Source of the DNA: Chitinophagales bacterium
GTDB lineage: Bacteria; Bacteroidota; Bacteroidia; Chitinophagales; Saprospiraceae
DNA length: 7,924 nt
Direction of reading: 5' to 3'
Assembly: GCA_013298445.1 (NCBI GenBank)
Contig: JAAFHQ010000255.1
Span: 1-7,924 of the forward strand
Part shown: one piece after another, positions 1 through 7,439 of the stretch
How positions within the stretch are numbered: the first letter of the stretch is position 1
How the letters are laid out: every line of letters begins with the position of its first letter
Made by a program: the position numbers and the translations under genes
Notes under the pieces: model-generated
The model's input: only the letters and a program-made list of their open reading frames with translations
The model's database searches: none
Told to the model about the DNA's origin: nothing

Positions 1-812
1 CACTTGGTATTGTCCAGGGTTTGCCAAAAAGATTCCCCACAAATCAGCAGCGAGACATCATCTCGCTGGGCGGCCACTTTTTGAAAAGCTGGAATCGCGT
101 GGTGCAAGCCCTTGTATTTGCGGATGAAGCCAAAAAAGAGAAACACGTGCTTTCGCAATCCATGCTCTTTTTTGAAGGCTTCCACATCAAAGTCCGCTTT
201 GGGCTGAAACAAATCGTAAATGGGGTGGTATAGTTTGAGTACGGTTTGAACGGTTTTATCGGTGCTGCGCTGGCCTTCATAACTCAATTCAAACTGCCGA
301 TTGGGGTAGAGGGTTTTGAGCTCGTTGAAGGTTTTTAGGGCGTGCACGATGTAGGTTTTGGCCTTACCAATCCCCATTTTGGTGAAAAATTTATCGATGC
401 TGCTGTTCTCCTTCTGGATCACAAAGTGCAAGTCGAGGATGACTTCGATCTCAGGGTGTTGCCGCAACCAACCCACAATGCGCCCAATCGGTAGTCCTTG
501 AATGGCGATGGCCCATTGGAATACTACCTTGTTGGGTTTTAAACTCAGGATATAGCGATAGGTTTCATACCAACTCACGGGGTTGTTGTAGTTGGTGATG
601 TATTTGACTTTGATTTTGCTGCCTTCCAACAAATCCATTTGGCTGGACTTGTCTACAAACTCACGGGGGATGATGGCGGGGTATTGCTGGGTCCAGGACA
701 CGATGTGGACTTCTGTGCCCGGGATTTTGTCCAAAGCGCGAGCCAGGGAGGTGTTGTAATTGGAAATACCTCCTTTGAATTTTGGGCCAGGACCGAAACA
801 GACTATTTTCAT
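1..812 (-). CDS. Glycosyltransferase, GT-B fold (GT4-like), C-terminus cut by the window edge
   Basis: The open frame runs without a stop from the ATG at 812-810 to the left edge, giving about 270 residues. It opens with MKIVCFGPGPKFKGGISNYN, the usual first beta strand and Gly-rich acceptor-side loop of GT-B retaining glycosyltransferases. A segment DLHFVIQKENSS near residues 138-149 resembles the 'HN..PHE' loop of several GT4 enzymes. The linker to the donor domain ends in FLFFGFIRKYKGLHHAIPAF, followed by DDVSLLICGE; both are typical of the start of the Glycos_transf_1 domain. The E-x7-E donor-binding region lies beyond the edge, so about 100-130 residues are probably missing. No signal peptide or membrane segment is visible, so it should be a cytosolic or membrane-peripheral enzyme. 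The start lies 1 bp after the stop of the epimerase gene, suggesting translational coupling. Donor and acceptor sugars cannot be told from sequence; a role in surface polysaccharide or glycolipid synthesis is inferred from the neighbours. Confidence 0.85.
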   Translation of the reverse strand, partial: MKIVCFGPGPKFKGGISNYNTSLARALDKIPGTEVHIVSWTQQYPAIIPREFVDKSSQMDLLEGSKIKVKYITNYNNPVSWYETYRYILSLKPNKVVFQWAIAIQGLPIGRIVGWLRQHPEIEVILDLHFVIQKENSSIDKFFTKMGIGKAKTYIVHALKTFNELKTLYPNRQFELSYEGQRSTDKTVQTVLKLYHPIYDLFQPKADFDVEAFKKEHGLRKHVFLFFGFIRKYKGLHHAIPAFQKVAAQRDDVSLLICGESFWQTLDNTK

Positions 813-813
813 A

Positions 814-1851
814 TTACAATTTCTTTATCGCCTCATCATACACCCGACGCAAACCTTCCTCCAAACTGATTTTCGCTTCCCAGCCCAGGGTTTCTTTCAC
901 AAAATCCATATTGCAATAACGGGAATGCACCCCAACCGGTTTATCCAGGAGTGGTTTGATGGTCGGCTTATACCCGGCGAAACTGCAAAAAACCTCAATG
1001 ATTTCCCGGAAACTACTCAAGCGACCCATGCCGATGTTGATGGCCGTACCATCGTGAATTTTACCCATCGCCACTTCAACACAGTCCAACACATCGTCGA
1101 TGTGTACAAAGTCGCGACCCTGATTGCCACTGCCCCAAACCTCGAAGGGGTCTTCCTTGCGGGCAGCACGGGCAGCAATGGCGGGAATGGGGTAGGAGAG
1201 GTCCTGGTCTTCGCCGTAACCACTAAAGGGGCGGATGCAGGTCACTTTTACCCCATAATATTGAGCTGTGATTTGAGCCAGGTATTCCCCCGTCAATTTA
1301 CTCCAACCGTAGGTCATATCGGGTTTGCCCATGCGGTCGAAGTTGATGTCTTTTTCGCTTAGGGCGATGGCGTCACTTTCGGTTTGCAGGTCAATCGGGT
1401 AAGCGGCACTGGAACTGGGGTAGAGCACCCGCTCGGGTTTATGGCGGCAAATCCAGTAAAAGAACTCGGCGTCTATGGACAAATCCAGAGCGACCATCAT
1501 CGGATCACCGTCTATTTTGGCGCGGCCACCTACAATGGCAGCAAAATGAAATACATCGCTGAGTTTGTCCACTTGCCAGCCGAAGGGCTCAAAAAAGCTG
1601 GGTGCATCGTGCAAACCCCGCAGGACATTGCGGAAATCATCCTGAACGAACAATAAACGTTCATCCGCGCCGAAAAAAGTAGCATTGCCAATGCTGCGCC
1701 CTTGCGGAGCGGCCAACCAGGTGGAGGGGTGGGTACCTACCGAGAGGTCGTCGATAAAAATGACTTTATCCTGGGTTTTGTTGAAGAGTCTTTTGACCAT
1801 GTTGCGGCCTACAAATCCGCAGCCGCCACTTACCAAATGTACTTTTTGCAT
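814..1851 (-). CDS. NAD-dependent epimerase/dehydratase (extended SDR, nucleotide-sugar type)
   Basis: This 345-residue protein has the normal length for an extended short-chain dehydrogenase/reductase. The N-terminal Rossmann motif is SGGCGFVG (8-15), with an acidic pair DD at 34-35 after the second strand, as expected for NAD(H). Further marks are FAAIVGG (103-109), SSSAAYP (146-152, containing the catalytic Ser), the catalytic YxxxK as YGWSK (181-185), RPFSGYG (207-213) and GRDFVHIDDV (245-254). These are shared by UDP-glucose 4-epimerase, GDP-fucose synthase and GDP-mannose 3,5-epimerase relatives. The family acts in the cytosol on an NDP-sugar, interconverting or dehydrating it through a 4-keto intermediate. 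The substrate is unknown; the AAIVGG segment recalls GDP-sugar enzymes, but that is weak evidence. It sits between two glycosyltransferase genes (14 bp and 1 bp gaps), so it probably supplies the sugar nucleotide for that glycan. The ATG at 1851 overlaps a 15-bp near-duplication. No Shine-Dalgarno sequence is seen. Confidence 0.9.
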   Translation of the reverse strand: MQKVHLVSGGCGFVGRNMVKRLFNKTQDKVIFIDDLSVGTHPSTWLAAPQGRSIGNATFFGADERLLFVQDDFRNVLRGLHDAPSFFEPFGWQVDKLSDVFHFAAIVGGRAKIDGDPMMVALDLSIDAEFFYWICRHKPERVLYPSSSAAYPIDLQTESDAIALSEKDINFDRMGKPDMTYGWSKLTGEYLAQITAQYYGVKVTCIRPFSGYGEDQDLSYPIPAIAARAARKEDPFEVWGSGNQGRDFVHIDDVLDCVEVAMGKIHDGTAINIGMGRLSSFREIIEVFCSFAGYKPTIKPLLDKPVGVHSRYCNMDFVKETLGWEAKISLEEGLRRVYDEAIKKL

Positions 1852-1865
1852 TTGTACTTTTTGTA

Positions 1866-2837
1866 TTATTGTTCGATTTCGAGCTCTCCGAGCACTTTTT
1901 CAACGATGTAGTTATTGCGATGGGGGGCACTGCGACTCACCAATTCGGCCACGAAACCCGCCAAAAACAGTTGGGTACCAATGATCATACAGGTGAGTGC
2001 AAAGAAAAACCAGGGATTTTCGGCGATGAGGGGGGCGCGTTTGACGTTGTTGACGACGTCGTACAATTTAGAAAACCCTATGAAAGCCACCGAAACAAAG
2101 CCCAACATAAAAACGATAAGTCCCGAGGTGCCAAAAAACTGCATCGGCTTTTTGCCGTAACGCCCCACAAAAACCACTGAAAGCAGATCCAGAAACCCGG
2201 TAAACAAACGGGTCCAACCAAATTTGGAATAGCCATATTTTCGGGCGCGGTGTTCTACCACCTTTTCTCCAATTTTTTTAAACCCAGCCCATTTGGCCAA
2301 AAGTGGAATAAAGCGGTGCATATCACCATACACTTCCACATTTTTGACCACTTCGTTTTTATACGCTTTGAGCCCGCAGTTGAAGTCGTGCAGGTTGATT
2401 TTGCTCACTTTGCGGACCACCCAATTGTAAAACTTGGAAGGAACGGTTTTGGAAATGGGGTCGTGCCGCTTTTTTTTCCAGCCCGAAATCAGGTCATAAC
2501 CTTCATTGGCAATCAGGTTGTACAGTTCGGGAATCTCATCTGGACTATCCTGCAAATCGGCATCCATGGTGATGACCACGTCACCATTGGCTGCCTGAAA
2601 ACCGGAGTGCAAGCCAGCAGATTTGCCATAATTGCGCCGAAACTTGATGCCTTTGATATTGGGGTTTTGGACCCGCAGTTGCTCAATGACATTCCAGGAC
2701 CCATCGGTACTGCCATCGTCTACCAGGATGACCTCGTAACTGTAACCGTTGGCATCCATCACCCGCCGGATCCAGGCTTCCAGTTCTGGCAATGATTCTT
2801 CTTCGTTGAGCAAAGGGATAACTAGAGAAATGTTCAT
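1866..2837 (-). CDS. GT2 glycosyltransferase, GtrB/ArnC/DPM1-like, with two C-terminal membrane helices
   Basis: A 323-residue protein matching the usual length and layout of polyprenyl-phosphate glycosyltransferases. The catalytic GT-A domain starts MNISLVIPLLNEEESLP. It carries the nucleotide-binding VDDGSTDGS (39-47), the metal-binding DxD as MDADLQDSPDEI (91-102), and an SGWKKKRHDP stretch (118-127) typical of the DPM1/GtrB group. A basic juxtamembrane region (about 197-212) leads to two hydrophobic segments near 236-257 and 276-300, with a short polar C-tail. Family members move a sugar from UDP- or GDP-sugar to undecaprenyl phosphate on the cytoplasmic face of the inner membrane; some move aminoarabinose or glycerophosphate-type groups. 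The exact donor is unknown. It follows the second DUF4199 gene by 24 bp and precedes the SDR gene by 14 bp, so it is most likely cotranscribed with both. In my recollection this GT2 gene beside DUF4199 genes is a recurrent arrangement in Bacteroidota. Confidence 0.9.
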   Translation of the reverse strand: MNISLVIPLLNEEESLPELEAWIRRVMDANGYSYEVILVDDGSTDGSWNVIEQLRVQNPNIKGIKFRRNYGKSAGLHSGFQAANGDVVITMDADLQDSPDEIPELYNLIANEGYDLISGWKKKRHDPISKTVPSKFYNWVVRKVSKINLHDFNCGLKAYKNEVVKNVEVYGDMHRFIPLLAKWAGFKKIGEKVVEHRARKYGYSKFGWTRLFTGFLDLLSVVFVGRYGKKPMQFFGTSGLIVFMLGFVSVAFIGFSKLYDVVNNVKRAPLIAENPWFFFALTCMIIGTQLFLAGFVAELVSRSAPHRNNYIVEKVLGELEIEQ

Positions 2838-2861
2838 GACGATGCTTGAGTATTCAAGGGA

Positions 2862-3371
2862 TTATTTGCCTTTACTGAATCCCGATTTTCCATAGGTTGA
2901 CCATGCAACAGCCAAAGCCATGATGAATCCACCAATCAATCCAAAAGTAAAGGCAAAAGCGGACTTTTGGAAAGTGGGGATAAAATCTTCGGCTTGGTAC
3001 TGGTCTTTCATTTTCCAGGCATTTTCTTCACCCAGCAGATTTTTGCTGCGTTCGAGACCTTCACTGAAGACTTCGGCCTGCAAATTTATCATTCCGGGAT
3101 CAATAAACTTCAAAAGTACGAAGTAAAATACGTGGGCAATCAGGTGGGTAACGACAAAAGTACCAAAAGCAGTACGCAATGCCGGTTGCCAGGCGTACAA
3201 TTCTGTCGTTTGGCGCGCTTCACTGCGACAAGCCAGGTACATGGCCAAGGCATAAATGGGCAAAACGCCCCACTGTACTCCGAAATGGAAATACAATTTT
3301 TTGTCCATAAAATAAAACAGCAGGAGCCACAGCACAACTGCGGCTCCTGCTACACTACCGAATTTTATCAT
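2862..3371 (-). CDS. DUF4199-like integral membrane protein (second copy)
   Basis: A 169-residue protein with four likely membrane helices near residues 5-22, 28-47, 68-90 and 136-157. Between helices 3 and 4 is a polar, charged loop of about 45 residues (FIDPGMINLQ... to ...EDFIPTFQK). Size, helix pattern and this long loop fit DUF4199, a family of unknown function found mainly in Bacteroidota. The helix-3 exit motif FIDP (89-92) matches VIDP in the neighbouring copy, which supports paralogy although the overall sequences have drifted far apart. There is no cleavable signal peptide; the first helix probably serves as a signal anchor. The C-terminus is short and basic (YGKSGFSKGK), predicting a cytoplasmic end by the positive-inside rule. 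The gene lies 70 bp after the first copy and 24 bp before the GT2 gene. The function is unknown; a helper or membrane partner for envelope glycan enzymes is only a guess from position. Confidence 0.75.
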   Translation of the reverse strand: MIKFGSVAGAAVVLWLLLFYFMDKKLYFHFGVQWGVLPIYALAMYLACRSEARQTTELYAWQPALRTAFGTFVVTHLIAHVFYFVLLKFIDPGMINLQAEVFSEGLERSKNLLGEENAWKMKDQYQAEDFIPTFQKSAFAFTFGLIGGFIMALAVAWSTYGKSGFSKGK

Positions 3372-3381
3372 GGTTTTGACA

Positions 3382-3416
3382 AAGTTTGCATGTTGACTGA
3401 ATCATGCTGCAAACTT
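3382..3416 (-). promoter_or_regulatory. Imperfect hairpin in the leader of the second DUF4199 gene
   Basis: The arms AAGTTTGCATG (3382-3392) and CATG-CTG-CAAACTT (3403-3416) pair over 11 bp with a 3-nt bulge and a 10-nt loop. The hairpin fills the middle of the 70-bp gap between the two DUF4199 genes and ends about 10 bp before the ATG at 3371. On the minus strand no T-run follows it, so it is not a standard intrinsic terminator. It could affect mRNA processing or translation of the downstream part of the operon; that is inference. Confidence 0.4.
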
Positions 3417-3441
3417 ATCACCAAAAATGGAAATCTAGAAA

Positions 3442-4008
3442 TTATTCCACTGGTGGGTTGCGTTTAGCTGCGGCGGCAGCAATCAAACCAATCAAGGCTG
3501 CACCAACTGGAACAAACACCAAATTGAGCAATTGACGGTTGAGTGAGAAGTTTTTTCTCATTTGTTCGGTTTGAGCTTCAATCTGGGCTTCATCCATCCC
3601 TACTTCGGCAAACCAATCCGACATTCGGGATACCATGTTGTTGGCAAAATCGGGATCAATCACGGTGATGTAGAGCAAATTGAACACACTACTGATCAAT
3701 GAGCTGACCACTAAAATCAAAAAGGCAACTACAAATGCTTTACCGAAAGGGATGAGGCCACCCAATTCAGTTTCCCGATAAGCACGGACTCCTCGCGTGG
3801 CCAAGACACCACTAAGGATAACACTTACCAAACCAATTCCCATCGTAGTGAAAGTCCAGACCATGGGGCTGAGGCCATTGCCGCCCACATACATCACCAT
3901 AGTAAGTACTGCGCCAACGACGCCGATGATCACACCCCAGCGAACGACATAAGGCCAATAGGAAGCATTGGGGTTTCCTTTTGGTACAGTTGAATCAAGA
4001 GTTTCCAT
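3442..4008 (-). CDS. DUF4199-domain integral membrane protein (first copy)
   Basis: A 188-residue protein with a hydrophilic N-terminal tail of about 18 residues and four predicted membrane helices near 19-42, 48-70, 86-117 and 161-181. A polar loop at 118-158 lies between helices 3 and 4, rich in acidic residues and Gln (GMDEAQIEAQTEQMRKNFS). Helix 2 ends in a charged turn, TRGVRAYRETELGG, followed by PFGKAF at the start of helix 3; this Arg-x-Tyr-Arg/Phe-Gly-Lys pattern is what I associate with DUF4199. The family is typical of Bacteroidota and has no assigned biochemical role. The VIDP motif at the end of helix 3 (116-119) recurs as FIDP in the next gene, so the two look like old tandem duplicates. 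The start lies 10 bp after the stop of the dihydroorotase-like gene, so cotranscription with it is likely. An inner-membrane location is predicted. Confidence 0.82.
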   Translation of the reverse strand: METLDSTVPKGNPNASYWPYVVRWGVIIGVVGAVLTMVMYVGGNGLSPMVWTFTTMGIGLVSVILSGVLATRGVRAYRETELGGLIPFGKAFVVAFLILVVSSLISSVFNLLYITVIDPDFANNMVSRMSDWFAEVGMDEAQIEAQTEQMRKNFSLNRQLLNLVFVPVGAALIGLIAAAAAKRNPPVE

Positions 4009-4018
4009 GTGCGAAAAT

Positions 4019-5290
4019 TTAATGAGGGTTAATAAATGCCGATCCGTTGTTGACTACCCCAATCACTTTACCTTTCAATTGCACGCCCATCAGGGGAGAG
4101 TTACTGGACTTGGAGCGAATGTGCGTTGGCCCAAAAGTCCATTGGTGATGAGGATGAAACACCGTTAAGTTGGCTTTAGCACCCTCCCGCACCGTAACTT
4201 CCTCCAAGTTGAAGATTCTGCGGGGATTGGTTGCAAGTTTTTCGACCAACTCAGTTTGGGAAAGGACACCTTCTAAGTGTGTATTGATTAAGGCATAAGT
4301 CGTTTCGAGGCCAATGGCCCCAAAATCGGCATATGGAAACTCCAGTTTTTTGGCTTCTTCTTCCAGTGGAATGTGGTTGGAACCGATCAGGTCGATGGTT
4401 CCATCTTTGAGTCCCTGTTTGAGGGCTTCAATGTCTTCGTTGCTGCGCAGAGGGGGAAGTACCTTAAAATTGCTGTCAAATTCTACCAGAGAGCGATCGT
4501 CGTAGGCGAGGTTGAGCGCAGCTACCGAGCAACTGACCTTGAGGCCCTTGGCCTTGGCTTGACGCACCAAATCTACTGCGAATTGGGATGATAAATTGGC
4601 GAGGTGCAAGCGGGAATCGGCGTATTGCGCCAGGTAAATGTCCCGCTGGACCATCAGGTCTTCAGCCAGATTGGGAATGCCTTTCATGCCGAGTGAAGTA
4701 CTCACCACCCCTTCATGCATTTGCCCTTCAAAAGCAAGGGTACGATCCAAAGGTTGATTGATGACAATGCCATTGAAGGCTTTGACGTATTCCAGTGCCC
4801 GCAAAATCATACCATTGTCGGCAATGGCATGGTTGCCGTCCGAAAAAGCTATGGCCCCAGCGTAGTGCATATCGATCATCTCGGTGATGTCTTTGCCCTG
4901 GCATTTGCTGGTAATGGCCCCGATGGGCAGTATGTCTACCAATTTGCCCCGACTGAATTGTTTGAGGTAGGCCACTTCGGTTTTTCCATCTACAGCGGGT
5001 AAGGTATTTGGCTGAGCGGCAATGGTGGTGAACCCCCCAGCGGCGGCGGCAGTGCTTACGGAACGCAGGTCTTCCCGGTGTTCGTACCCAGGATCGCCCA
5101 CTTGTACTCCGATATCCACCCAACCCGGCGAGACCTGAGCCCCTTCCATTTGAATGACCTGATCGGCATTGCGTTTGAGTTCGCTGCCAATGGAAGTGAT
5201 TTTATCTCCTTCAATAAATAAATCGACAACCTTGCCGTGATAAGGGGAGTTGGTGTCGATTACGGTGGCTTTGCGGATTAAAAAATTCAT
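4019..5290 (-). CDS. Dihydroorotase-like protein (PyrC/amidohydrolase family) lacking the metal site; probable pseudoenzyme
   Basis: A 423-residue protein, full length for class I dihydroorotases, with the family framework intact: PGWVDIGVQVGDPGYEHRED (55-74), AAAAGGFTTIAAQPNTLP (81-98), GLETTYAL (327-334) and NPRRIF (355-360). The catalytic residues are not intact. The metal-binding HxH, normally D-x-H-V-H-x-R-E-P-G, is G61 and Q63, and the following Arg is G65. The HCED-type His aligns with Q179, the HIAHxS metal His is N232, the TPHHL pair is L259/N260, and TDHAPH reads SNHIPL, so the catalytic Asp is N305 and the last His is L309. It should therefore not bind the zinc pair or cyclise carbamoyl-aspartate. 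Inactive DHOase homologues (PyrC' type) are known as structural partners of aspartate transcarbamoylase in some bacteria; that role here is a hypothesis. The reading frame is clean, so this is a maintained gene and not a decayed one. It lies 50 bp after the BatA-like gene and 10 bp before a DUF4199 gene. Confidence 0.88.
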   Translation of the reverse strand: MNFLIRKATVIDTNSPYHGKVVDLFIEGDKITSIGSELKRNADQVIQMEGAQVSPGWVDIGVQVGDPGYEHREDLRSVSTAAAAGGFTTIAAQPNTLPAVDGKTEVAYLKQFSRGKLVDILPIGAITSKCQGKDITEMIDMHYAGAIAFSDGNHAIADNGMILRALEYVKAFNGIVINQPLDRTLAFEGQMHEGVVSTSLGMKGIPNLAEDLMVQRDIYLAQYADSRLHLANLSSQFAVDLVRQAKAKGLKVSCSVAALNLAYDDRSLVEFDSNFKVLPPLRSNEDIEALKQGLKDGTIDLIGSNHIPLEEEAKKLEFPYADFGAIGLETTYALINTHLEGVLSQTELVEKLATNPRRIFNLEEVTVREGAKANLTVFHPHHQWTFGPTHIRSKSSNSPLMGVQLKGKVIGVVNNGSAFINPH

Positions 5291-5340
5291 TGCTCGATAT
5301 AGGAACGATTGAAAAATAATTTAGTCTTTTGCCTTGCTAC

Positions 5341-7371
5341 TTATACTTTCCAAAATCTCAGCAAAAGTATCTCAATCGCCAAAAAAAGCAAAGTCAAAAT
5401 GATGCACCAGCGCCATAAAACAGTGCCCTGGTTGTTTTCCTCGATTTGGGCAGTCAATACAGCGGTGTCGAGTGCAGCAATCACATTGACATTTTCGCCA
5501 ACTTTGGCGCTGAGTTCTTCGGGGCTAAAATATTGCAGGGCCGACTCGCGGCGGTTATAGTTGAATGCGTAATTGTGATTAACCTGACCGGGGTTGAGGA
5601 AAAGGTCATAAAAACCGGATTTTTTGATCTGGTTGTTCATGGTTAAAAATACCTTGGCTCCTACTGCGCGTTGTTGAGGAATAAACTCTCCGGCTTCACC
5701 TTTCATTTTGTATACTATCTCGGCGCTGTTGGCCTGGTGGTCGGCTTCGAGCAATTCATCCCGGCCAATAATGTAGCCGATACGTTGGTCGGTACCTGCT
5801 GAAATCGCCATTTTGTACAACATGGGGATAAATACTTCACCACTGTTGACCAGATTGTTGAACTCCTGTGCCAATGGCGCTGCACACACGTACAAGTTTC
5901 CTTTGCCTTGCTTGTATTTGGACAAGTAAGGACTACCATCCCGGTAGGAGAGGAGTTGTTCTTCGGCCCGGGAATTGAAACGCCCAAACGTAAAATTACC
6001 CTGGGTTGCGGGAAGGCGCAGGTTTGCACTGCGGTTGAGGAAAACGTCTTTAAAGATGAATTCGCCTTGATTGACTTCCCCCACACTTTTACTGATTTGT
6101 TCAAAACTCTGAGGCGTATTGGCAGGAAAACTTTGTAAAAAGGCAGCGTAAGTTCCCAGATTGGCATTGCGCCCCGGGAAAACCAAAACATTGCCCCCAT
6201 TTTCGATGTATGATTTTAGTTCCGCAGCCATACCCGAAGAGATGTTGCTCAGGTCATTCAAAACAATTAGCTGATAATCGACAAACTTGGAATAATCCAG
6301 GTTTTGATTGTTTACATCACTGAGTTTGAAATAAGGCAATCCATTTACAGCAGCTTGTAGGTAGCGATTGGGCGTTGCTTCGTTGATGGCCAACACCTTG
6401 ATTTCATCCGCTACAAAAAAGCTGAAGAAATACTGGTCATCAAACTGGATCGGATAATCGGTCAGGGTTACCTCTGCCCGTTGCCAACCCGTACCGGAAA
6501 TGGTGATGTTCACGGTGTCTACCCGATCAGCACCTGCGCCAATGCTAAGAGAACCCAAAGGTTTGATTTCATTGGCGTATTTGAGCGATACCCGGGCATT
6601 TTCCACCGGAGTGGTGCTGTGGTTGTGGATTTTGACAAAAAGAGGCGTGGTTTGATTGGCCATGCGCACGGGTGCCTCAAACCAAACACTATCAATGCTC
6701 AGGTTTTTTTCCTGAACGGACTGCAATGGAATAAAATTAAGGGGTAAAAGGGTGTCCTGATAGGTGGTCAGGTCCACCACACTGCGCTGAAAGTCAGAAA
6801 TGATGTAGGAAACTTCGTTATCCGATTTGGCCAGTGAAAGCGCCTGCTTTTGTCTGGCTAAGACTTTCGACATCATTTGCACTTCCGGACCCAGTACAAT
6901 TTCATCAATCATCGCCAGTGCATCTTCCTTATTCACAAGGCGCTGTTGCCGGCCACTGAATTCATTGCTCAAGATTTGGAAACGATCCTCTGGTCCATGG
7001 GCAGTGACAATTTCCCGCGCCCGTTGTTTGGCTTTTTCCAATAAGGGAACATCCTGACTGGAGGCACTCATACTAAAAGAGTTGTCGATATAGACACTAA
7101 CCGCTTTGATGCCTTTTTTTACTGCCGTTTTTTGAGGAATAAAAGGTTGGGCAAAGGCAAATACCAAAAACAACAAGGCCAACAAACGCGCTGCCAAGAC
7201 CAAAAAGTTGCGCAGTTTTGATCGCATGCTCGTTTCATCCTTCACTTCTCTCAAAAAGCGCACATTGGTGAAGTACACTTTTTTAAACCGCCGAAAATAA
7301 AACAGGTGTAGAATGATCGGGATGGCGAGGGTGGCAAGTGCCCATAAAAACGTCGGGTATAAAAACTGCAT
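5341..7371 (-). CDS. BatA-domain VWA membrane protein
   Basis: A 676-residue protein taking the ATG at 7371 as start. It begins MQFLYPTFLWALATLAIPII, the conserved start of the BatA (aerotolerance) N-terminal domain. This has a first hydrophobic segment (about 4-25), a basic LHLFYFRRFKKVYFTN turn and a second helix (about 57-76). A von Willebrand A domain follows, with the MIDAS motif YIDNSFSMS (94-102; D96, S98, S100) and ISDFQRS (191-197). Residues 220-320 look like beta-sandwich repeats. Residues 325-510 resemble a glutamine-amidotransferase-like fold, with LKSYIENGGNVLVFPG at 385-400. A final membrane helix (651-672) ends in a short basic tail. The large middle part should be periplasmic. 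Related proteins are assigned to Bat/aerotolerance clusters with MoxR ATPases, but none is seen here. An in-frame ATG at 7485 would add 38 residues, but these come from a repeat and precede the conserved start, so it is rejected. It heads the cluster, 50 bp before the dihydroorotase-like gene. Confidence 0.88.
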   Translation of the reverse strand: MQFLYPTFLWALATLAIPIILHLFYFRRFKKVYFTNVRFLREVKDETSMRSKLRNFLVLAARLLALLFLVFAFAQPFIPQKTAVKKGIKAVSVYIDNSFSMSASSQDVPLLEKAKQRAREIVTAHGPEDRFQILSNEFSGRQQRLVNKEDALAMIDEIVLGPEVQMMSKVLARQKQALSLAKSDNEVSYIISDFQRSVVDLTTYQDTLLPLNFIPLQSVQEKNLSIDSVWFEAPVRMANQTTPLFVKIHNHSTTPVENARVSLKYANEIKPLGSLSIGAGADRVDTVNITISGTGWQRAEVTLTDYPIQFDDQYFFSFFVADEIKVLAINEATPNRYLQAAVNGLPYFKLSDVNNQNLDYSKFVDYQLIVLNDLSNISSGMAAELKSYIENGGNVLVFPGRNANLGTYAAFLQSFPANTPQSFEQISKSVGEVNQGEFIFKDVFLNRSANLRLPATQGNFTFGRFNSRAEEQLLSYRDGSPYLSKYKQGKGNLYVCAAPLAQEFNNLVNSGEVFIPMLYKMAISAGTDQRIGYIIGRDELLEADHQANSAEIVYKMKGEAGEFIPQQRAVGAKVFLTMNNQIKKSGFYDLFLNPGQVNHNYAFNYNRRESALQYFSPEELSAKVGENVNVIAALDTAVLTAQIEENNQGTVLWRWCIILTLLFLAIEILLLRFWKV

Positions 7372-7439
7372 GGTCAGGATCGATTTACCAATTAACGTTG
7401 GTGTTGGATGGAAGGTTGTGTGGGTGGGTTTCCTGCTGG

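Noticed and set aside
760..1362. A 200-codon plus-strand open frame.
   Set aside because: It lies antisense to the well-supported SDR epimerase and the adjoining glycosyltransferase start, and shows no recognisable domain.
814..1851. Naming the SDR protein as GDP-fucose synthase or GDP-mannose 3,5-epimerase.
   Set aside because: The AAIVGG and SSSAAYP segments hint at these groups, but substrate-specific residues could not be checked, so only the extended-SDR level is supported.
2250..2795. A 181-codon plus-strand open frame.
   Set aside because: It is antisense to the GT2 gene, whose catalytic motifs are complete; its His/Phe-rich composition is that of a shadow frame.
2967..3467. A 166-codon plus-strand open frame.
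   Set aside because: It is antisense to the second DUF4199 gene and runs across an intergenic gap, with no protein-like features.
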